A stretch of 64,000 nt of DNA. Origin: Marinimicrococcus sp033875255 (GTDB taxonomy: Bacteria > Pseudomonadota > Alphaproteobacteria > Geminicoccales > Geminicoccaceae). Below the pieces are notes generated by a model that made no database searches, was not told the origin of the DNA, and was given only the letters and a program-made list of their open reading frames with translations. Of the stretch, positions 59,703-64,000 are shown piece by piece. A program made the position numbers and the translations under genes. The stretch lies in NCBI GenBank assembly GCA_033875255.1, contig JAWZSN010000007.1:1-64000 (forward strand), in the 5' to 3' direction. Each line of letters starts with the position of its first letter. The stretch's first letter is position 1.

Positions 59703-61148
59703 CTACCCCCTCACCTCGCCATAAGCCTCCAGCGCGCGCGCCCTCGCCCGCGCATGGTCCACGATCGGCTCCGGATAATCGCGGCCCAGCGTGACGCCCG
59801 CCTCGCGGAGCACGGCGGGCGGGGCGGCGGAGGGGTTGTGGATCCATTTCTTGGGCAGGCGGGCCAGCTCGGGGACCCACTGGCGAACATAGAGGCCCTC
59901 GGGGTCGTAGCGCTCACCCTGGGTGACGGGATTGAAGATGCGGAAATAGGGGGCGGTGTCGATGCCGCAGCCGGAAACCCACTGCCAGCCCATGGCGTTG
60001 TTGGCCGCATCCGCGTCGCACAGCGTGTCCCAGAACCACGCCTCGCCGCGCTGCCAGGGGATCAGGAGGTCCTTCACCAGGAAGGAGGCCGTGATCATGC
60101 GCAGGCGGTTGTGCATCCAGCCGGTGTGCCAGAGCTCGCGCATCCCGGCGTCCACCATGGGATAGCCGGTCCGGCCGTGGCTCCACGCCCGGAAGCCCGC
60201 CTCGTCGTCGCGCCACGGAAAGCGCTCGAACTCGGGCCGCATGGGGCGCTCGGTCATCCGGGGGAAGTGCCAGAGGCTGTGATAGGCGAAGTCGCGCCAG
60301 GCGAGCTGGCGGATGAAGGGGAGCATGCGGCCCCAGCGGGTCTCGTCGTCGCGGCAGCGGGATCGGGCGGCATGCCAGAGCTGGCGGGGGGAGATCCCGC
60401 CCCAGTGGAGATGCGGCGAGAGGCGCGAGGTGCCGGGCTCGGCCGGGCGGTCGCGGCCCTGCTGGTAGGCGAGGACAGGCCCGTCGAGAAAGGCCTCGGC
60501 AGCGTCGAGCGCCGCGTCCTCGCCCGGCCTCCACGTCTCGCGCAGCCCGCCCGCCCAGTCGGGCCGTTGCGGGAGGAGCGCCCAGTCCTCCAGACGATCG
60601 CCCCGCACCCGGCCGGCAAAGCCCTCGATCCGCTCCGCTGCCGGCAGGGGCACGGGCGGGGCGCCGCGGTCGCTCCAGGCGCGCCAGTAGGGCGTGAAGA
60701 CCTTGTAGGGCCCGCCGCTCTTCTGCGCGATCTCCCAGGGCTCGAAGGCGAGCAGGGCATTGCCCGTGCCCACCTCGATCGCGTCCGCGGCCAGCGCCTC
60801 CTCGAGCCGCCGCTCCACCGCGCTGCTCCAGGGCTCGTAGCGGCGGTTCCAGAACACGGCCCCTGCCCCGGTCTCCGCGGCCAGTGCGCGGATCTCGCGC
60901 TCCGCCGGGCCGCGGCGCAGCACCAGCGGGACGTCCCGCTCCTTCAGCGCCGCCGCCAGCCCCTCTAGCGAATGGTGCAGCCACCAGCGGGAGGCCCCGC
61001 CCGGTGGCCGTCCCCCCGGGCTCTCCTCGTCCAGCACGAAGACCGCCAGGACCGGCCGGCCGCTGCGCATGGCGGCGACCAGCGCGGGATTGTCGGCAAG
61101 GCGCAGGTCCCGGCGGAACCACACCAAAGCGGGCCCGTCAGCCGTCAT
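59703..61148 (-). CDS. phrB: Deoxyribodipyrimidine photolyase
   Basis: A 481-residue class I CPD photolyase. The N-terminal antenna domain begins LVWFRRDLRLADNPAL. The FAD domain has LSPHLHWGGISPRQLW, FIRQLAWRDFAYHSLWHFP, GRTGYPMVDAGMRELWHTGW, MHNRLRMITASFLVKDLL and the usual Trp-rich end WGWQWVSG-like GWQWVSGCGIDTAPYFRIFNP. It repairs UV-made cyclobutane dimers with light. It overlaps the pdeM gene on the same strand by 11 bases. Confidence 0.95.
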   Translation of the reverse strand: MTADGPALVWFRRDLRLADNPALVAAMRSGRPVLAVFVLDEESPGGRPPGGASRWWLHHSLEGLAAALKERDVPLVLRRGPAEREIRALAAETGAGAVFWNRRYEPWSSAVERRLEEALAADAIEVGTGNALLAFEPWEIAQKSGGPYKVFTPYWRAWSDRGAPPVPLPAAERIEGFAGRVRGDRLEDWALLPQRPDWAGGLRETWRPGEDAALDAAEAFLDGPVLAYQQGRDRPAEPGTSRLSPHLHWGGISPRQLWHAARSRCRDDETRWGRMLPFIRQLAWRDFAYHSLWHFPRMTERPMRPEFERFPWRDDEAGFRAWSHGRTGYPMVDAGMRELWHTGWMHNRLRMITASFLVKDLLIPWQRGEAWFWDTLCDADAANNAMGWQWVSGCGIDTAPYFRIFNPVTQGERYDPEGLYVRQWVPELARLPKKWIHNPSAAPPAVLREAGVTLGRDYPEPIVDHARARARALEAYGEVRG

Positions 61149-61854
61149 GCTCCAGCTCCTCGCGCATCGTGTGGAACGCCGCCCGCTCGGGCCTGAGCTG
61201 GCCGTGCGGCACGCGAAAGACCCGCCTCTCGCCCAGAAGCCAGGCGTCGAAGCCGGTTGGAAAGAGCCCGGCGATGGCCGGGTGCAGCGCGTTCAGTCCG
61301 CCGGTGAGGCTCCCGAAGGCCGGCATCAGCAGGCGGCTGCCGTCGCCCGCGAAGCAGGGCCGCACCACCCGCACCCGCGAGGTGGCGACCCGGGCCTTGG
61401 GGTGGAGGTGCCCGGCGATCTCGGCGGCGGCCCCGGCGGCTGGCGCATGGCGCAGGCGGAGCCCGTCGAGATCGAGCGCCGGGGCCGCCTCCCCGCCCAG
61501 GTCGCGCGGCGGCTCGGGATCGTGGTTGCCGCTGAGCCAGAGCCAGTCGCGGCCGCGCGTGAGCGCGCGAAGGCGGGTGCGCGCCCCGTCCATGAGGGAG
61601 GCGGGGCCGTCGCGGTCGTGGAAGGCGTCGCCCAGGCTCACCACCAGCCGGGGCGCGCGGCGCTCCACCGCCGTCTCGAGCCGGGCCAGCGTCGCTGCCG
61701 TGTCCCAGGGCGGCAGGAGCGCGCCGCGCCGCGCATAGGCGCTGCCCTTCTCGAAATGGAGGTCGGCCACCAGGAGCGCCCGGCGCTCCGGCCACCACAC
61801 CGCCCCAGAGGGCTCCAGCACCAGCCTGACGCCCCTGACAGAAATCTCCGCCAC
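61138..61854 (-). CDS. pdeM: PdeM, ligase-associated DNA-damage-response metallophosphoesterase
   Basis: A 238-residue calcineurin-like phosphoesterase, starting at a GTG at 61854 just after the helicase stop. Metal motifs are VADLHFEKGS, LGDAFHD, LSGNHDPEP and AGHLHPKARV, in the order and form of the PdeM family. PdeM genes lie next to Lhr-like helicases and often ATP-dependent DNA ligases, and are thought to process DNA ends. Here the helicase gene lies directly upstream, and photolyase follows. A ligase gene is not in the window. Confidence 0.93.
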   Translation of the reverse strand: MAEISVRGVRLVLEPSGAVWWPERRALLVADLHFEKGSAYARRGALLPPWDTAATLARLETAVERRAPRLVVSLGDAFHDRDGPASLMDGARTRLRALTRGRDWLWLSGNHDPEPPRDLGGEAAPALDLDGLRLRHAPAAGAAAEIAGHLHPKARVATSRVRVVRPCFAGDGSRLLMPAFGSLTGGLNALHPAIAGLFPTGFDAWLLGERRVFRVPHGQLRPERAAFHTMREELEHDG

Positions 61855-61856
61855 GC

Positions 61857-64000
61857 TCAGGCCGCCACCGTCTCGTCCATGGCCTCGGCCACCAGCTCGG
61901 CCACCGCCTCCTCGAGATCGCGGTCGATCCCGCCTCCCCCCACCTGCTCCCTGCCGATCCCGGCGATGATCGAGACGGCGAAGGGCGAGATGCGGGAGAG
62001 CCGCACGTGGCGGATGCGCCCCTGCACTTCCGCCAGCAGATCGGCCAGGCGGCGGATGTCGGTGAGGCCGTAGGCGGCCTCGGCGCGGGCCGCCTGCAGG
62101 AGGACGTGGTCGGACTCGTACTTCCTGAGCACGTCGTAGACGAGGTCGGCGCTGAAGGTGACCTGCCGCCCGGTCTTGCGCTGGCCCGGATGGCGCCGCT
62201 CGATGAGGCCGGCCACCACCGCCGCGTTCCTGAAGCTGCGCTTGAGCATCGAGCTTTCCGCCATCCACTCCTCGAGATCGTCGCCCAGCATGTCGAGCCC
62301 GAACAGCGGTGCCACGTCGCCCACGGACTCGAGCCCCCAGACGGCGATGTTGTAGTCGGAGGCGACGAAGCCCTGCGGGCGCAGCCCCGCCCGCTCCATG
62401 CGGCGGGTCAGCAGCATGCCCAGCGTCTGGTGGGCGTTGCGGCCGGCAAAGCAGTAGGCCACGAGAAAATGCCGGCCGCCGCGCGCGAAGGTCTCGACCA
62501 GGAGCTCGTCGGGGGCCGCGAGGGAGGAGCGCTTCTCCTGGTGCTCCAGCCATTCGCGGACCTGTGCCGGCAGCCGCTGCCATTTGCCGTGCGATCCCAG
62601 CATGCCCCGCACCCTCTGGGCCAGGTGGCTCGAGAGCGGCAGCCTGCCGCCGGCATAGGCCGGCACCTTCGGATCGACCGTGCCGTGCGCGGTCCTCACG
62701 ATCACCTCGTTGTCGCGGATGCCCTCGAAGCGCAGCAGGCGCCCGGCGAAGAGGAACGTGTCGCCGGGCTGGAGCATGGTGACGAAATATTCCTCCACCT
62801 CGCCCAGCCGCCGTCCGCGCAGGCCCAGCCGGACCCGCATCACCGGCGCCTCGACGATGGTCCCGACATTCATCCGGTACTGCAGCACCAGCTTTTTGTC
62901 AGTCAGCCGCCAGCGCCCGTCCTCCCCCTGCACGAGGCGGCGGTAGCGCTCGTAGACCTGGAGCGCGTAGCCGCCGGTGGCGACGAAGTTCAAGGTGGCG
63001 TCGAAGGCCTCGCGGGAGAGATCGGCATAGGGGGCGGCGCGGCGCACCTCCTCGTAGAGCGCGTCGGCATCGAACGGGCCGCTGCAGGCGACGCCGGTGA
63101 TGTGCTGGGCCAGCACGTCGAGCCCGCCCGGCGGCGCCGGCACCTCATCCAGCGTGCCCGCCTCCATGGCCTCCAGGGCTGCCATGCACTCCAGCACCTC
63201 GAAGCGGTTGGCGGGGACCAGCATGGCGCGCGAGGGCTCGTCGAGCCGGTGGTTGGCGCGGCCGATGCGCTGGAGCAGCCGGCTCACCCCCTTGGGCGCG
63301 CCCACCTGCACCACGAGATCGACGTCGCCCCAGTCGATGCCGAGATCGAGCGAGGACGTGCAGACCACCGCCCGGAGCCCGCCTCTGGCCATGGCCGCCT
63401 CCACCTTGCGGCGCTGCTCGGGTGCGAGGCTGCCGTGGTGCAGCGCGATCGCCAGATCCTCGCGGTTCTCGCGCCACAGGGCGCCGAAGAGCAGCTCGGC
63501 CTGGGCGCGGGTGTTGACGAAGACCAGCGTGGTGCGATGGGCGCGGATCAGCCCGTACACGTCGCGGGCGGCATAGAGGGCGATGTGCCCGGCCCACGGC
63601 ATGTAGCCCCGCGGCACGAGAATCTCGACCTCCGGCTTCACACCCGGATCGCCCTCCACCACCGCCACACGCTCCGGCGCGGGCGAGAGCCAGCGGCGCA
63701 ACCGCTCCGGCTCGGCCACGGTGGCGGAGAGGCCCGTGAAGCGCGCCTTGGGGGCGAGCGTCCGCAGGCGCGCCAGCGCCAGGCTCAGCAGCACGCCCCG
63801 CTTGCTCTCGGCCAGCGCGTGCAGCTCGTCGAGGATCACCGCCTCGAGCCCGCCGAAGAACGTCGCCGCGTCCTCAAAGGAGAGCAGCAGCGCCAGGCTC
63901 TCGGGCGTCGTGAGCAGGATCCCGGGCGGGTCCTTGCGCTGGCGGGCGCGGCGGTTCTGCGGCGTGTCGCCGGTGCGCGCGGCCCAGCGCACCGGCAGGC
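61857..64000 (-). CDS. Lhr-type, ligase-associated DEXH-box helicase (5' end outside window)
   Basis: The C-terminal ~710 residues of a superfamily 2 helicase; the N-terminus with the Walker A lies beyond base 64000. Seen here are TTPESLALLLS, the DELH box (ILDELHALAESKRG), motif III SATVAEPERL, LVFVNTRAQAE, VCTSSLDLGIDWGDVDLVVQVG and motif VI QRIGRANHRLDE, followed by the long Lhr-core and C-terminal regions. It unwinds DNA in a repair pathway with the PdeM nuclease. It is the first of the three repair genes on this strand as far as visible. Confidence 0.93.
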   Translation of the reverse strand, partial: LPVRWAARTGDTPQNRRARQRKDPPGILLTTPESLALLLSFEDAATFFGGLEAVILDELHALAESKRGVLLSLALARLRTLAPKARFTGLSATVAEPERLRRWLSPAPERVAVVEGDPGVKPEVEILVPRGYMPWAGHIALYAARDVYGLIRAHRTTLVFVNTRAQAELLFGALWRENREDLAIALHHGSLAPEQRRKVEAAMARGGLRAVVCTSSLDLGIDWGDVDLVVQVGAPKGVSRLLQRIGRANHRLDEPSRAMLVPANRFEVLECMAALEAMEAGTLDEVPAPPGGLDVLAQHITGVACSGPFDADALYEEVRRAAPYADLSREAFDATLNFVATGGYALQVYERYRRLVQGEDGRWRLTDKKLVLQYRMNVGTIVEAPVMRVRLGLRGRRLGEVEEYFVTMLQPGDTFLFAGRLLRFEGIRDNEVIVRTAHGTVDPKVPAYAGGRLPLSSHLAQRVRGMLGSHGKWQRLPAQVREWLEHQEKRSSLAAPDELLVETFARGGRHFLVAYCFAGRNAHQTLGMLLTRRMERAGLRPQGFVASDYNIAVWGLESVGDVAPLFGLDMLGDDLEEWMAESSMLKRSFRNAAVVAGLIERRHPGQRKTGRQVTFSADLVYDVLRKYESDHVLLQAARAEAAYGLTDIRRLADLLAEVQGRIRHVRLSRISPFAVSIIAGIGREQVGGGGIDRDLEEAVAELVAEAMDETVAA

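Overview
The window is strongly GC-rich, densely coded DNA that reads as an alphaproteobacterial chromosome segment. I lean towards a Rhodospirillales or Geminicoccales relative, but that is inference. Pointers are two DUF1127 genes, a plant-type glutamate-cysteine ligase, TRAP/TAXI transport, DUF3750, and a photolyase / PdeM / Lhr-type helicase group. I see no rRNA, tRNA, CRISPR array, prophage or insertion sequence.

Layout. 1-2.6 kb: two small ORFs and mlaA-mlaC (outer-membrane lipid asymmetry). 2.7-6.0 kb, minus strand: a lone receiver, a small membrane protein and a sodium/solute-symporter histidine kinase. 6.2-11.4 kb: ettA, a cyclic-nucleotide-type K+ channel, a KefB-type antiporter and a DUF1127 gene. 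11.5-13.0 kb: a CBS/DUF294 protein. 13.2-25.3 kb: a surface-glycoconjugate cluster in one direction. It has three glycosyltransferases, two small membrane proteins, two alkaline-phosphatase-superfamily proteins around a Gfo/Idh dehydrogenase, an AsnB-type amidotransferase and a flippase. 25.3-26.5 kb: two duplicated short Tat-leader-like ORFs and a 3' piece of a phoD-like gene. 26.5-37.0 kb, minus strand: a proVW betaine-type ABC transporter followed by SEVEN tandem proX paralogues, most with a GC-rich stem-loop just after the stop codon. 37.1-41.2 kb: CobK-, CobB- and CobS-family genes, all with eroded family motifs, and an orphan TRAP binding protein. 41.3-45.4 kb: an MFS transporter, then a likely RiPP pair on the minus strand (a 175-residue two-repeat candidate precursor and an MvdC/MvdD-like ATP-grasp enzyme), and gshA. 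45.6-48.6 kb: ParA-like ATPase, ghrA, DUF3750, SRPBCC. 48.8-55.0 kb: SLC13 transporter, a TAXI-TRAP operon with DUF1850, and an amidohydrolase. 55-59.7 kb: an accessory patch with the second DUF1127 gene, a GNAT enzyme, a 1.1-kb tandem duplication of an unknown gene, a membrane protein, an antitoxin remnant and a frameshifted acetyltransferase. 59.7-64 kb: photolyase, pdeM and an Lhr-type helicase cut by the window end.

Most worth following up are the graspetide-like pair at 42.5-44.0 kb, the seven-copy proX array, the CobB-family protein that lacks its catalytic residues, the glycoconjugate cluster with its two unusual phosphatase-fold proteins, and a palindrome shared by the two DUF1127 promoter regions.
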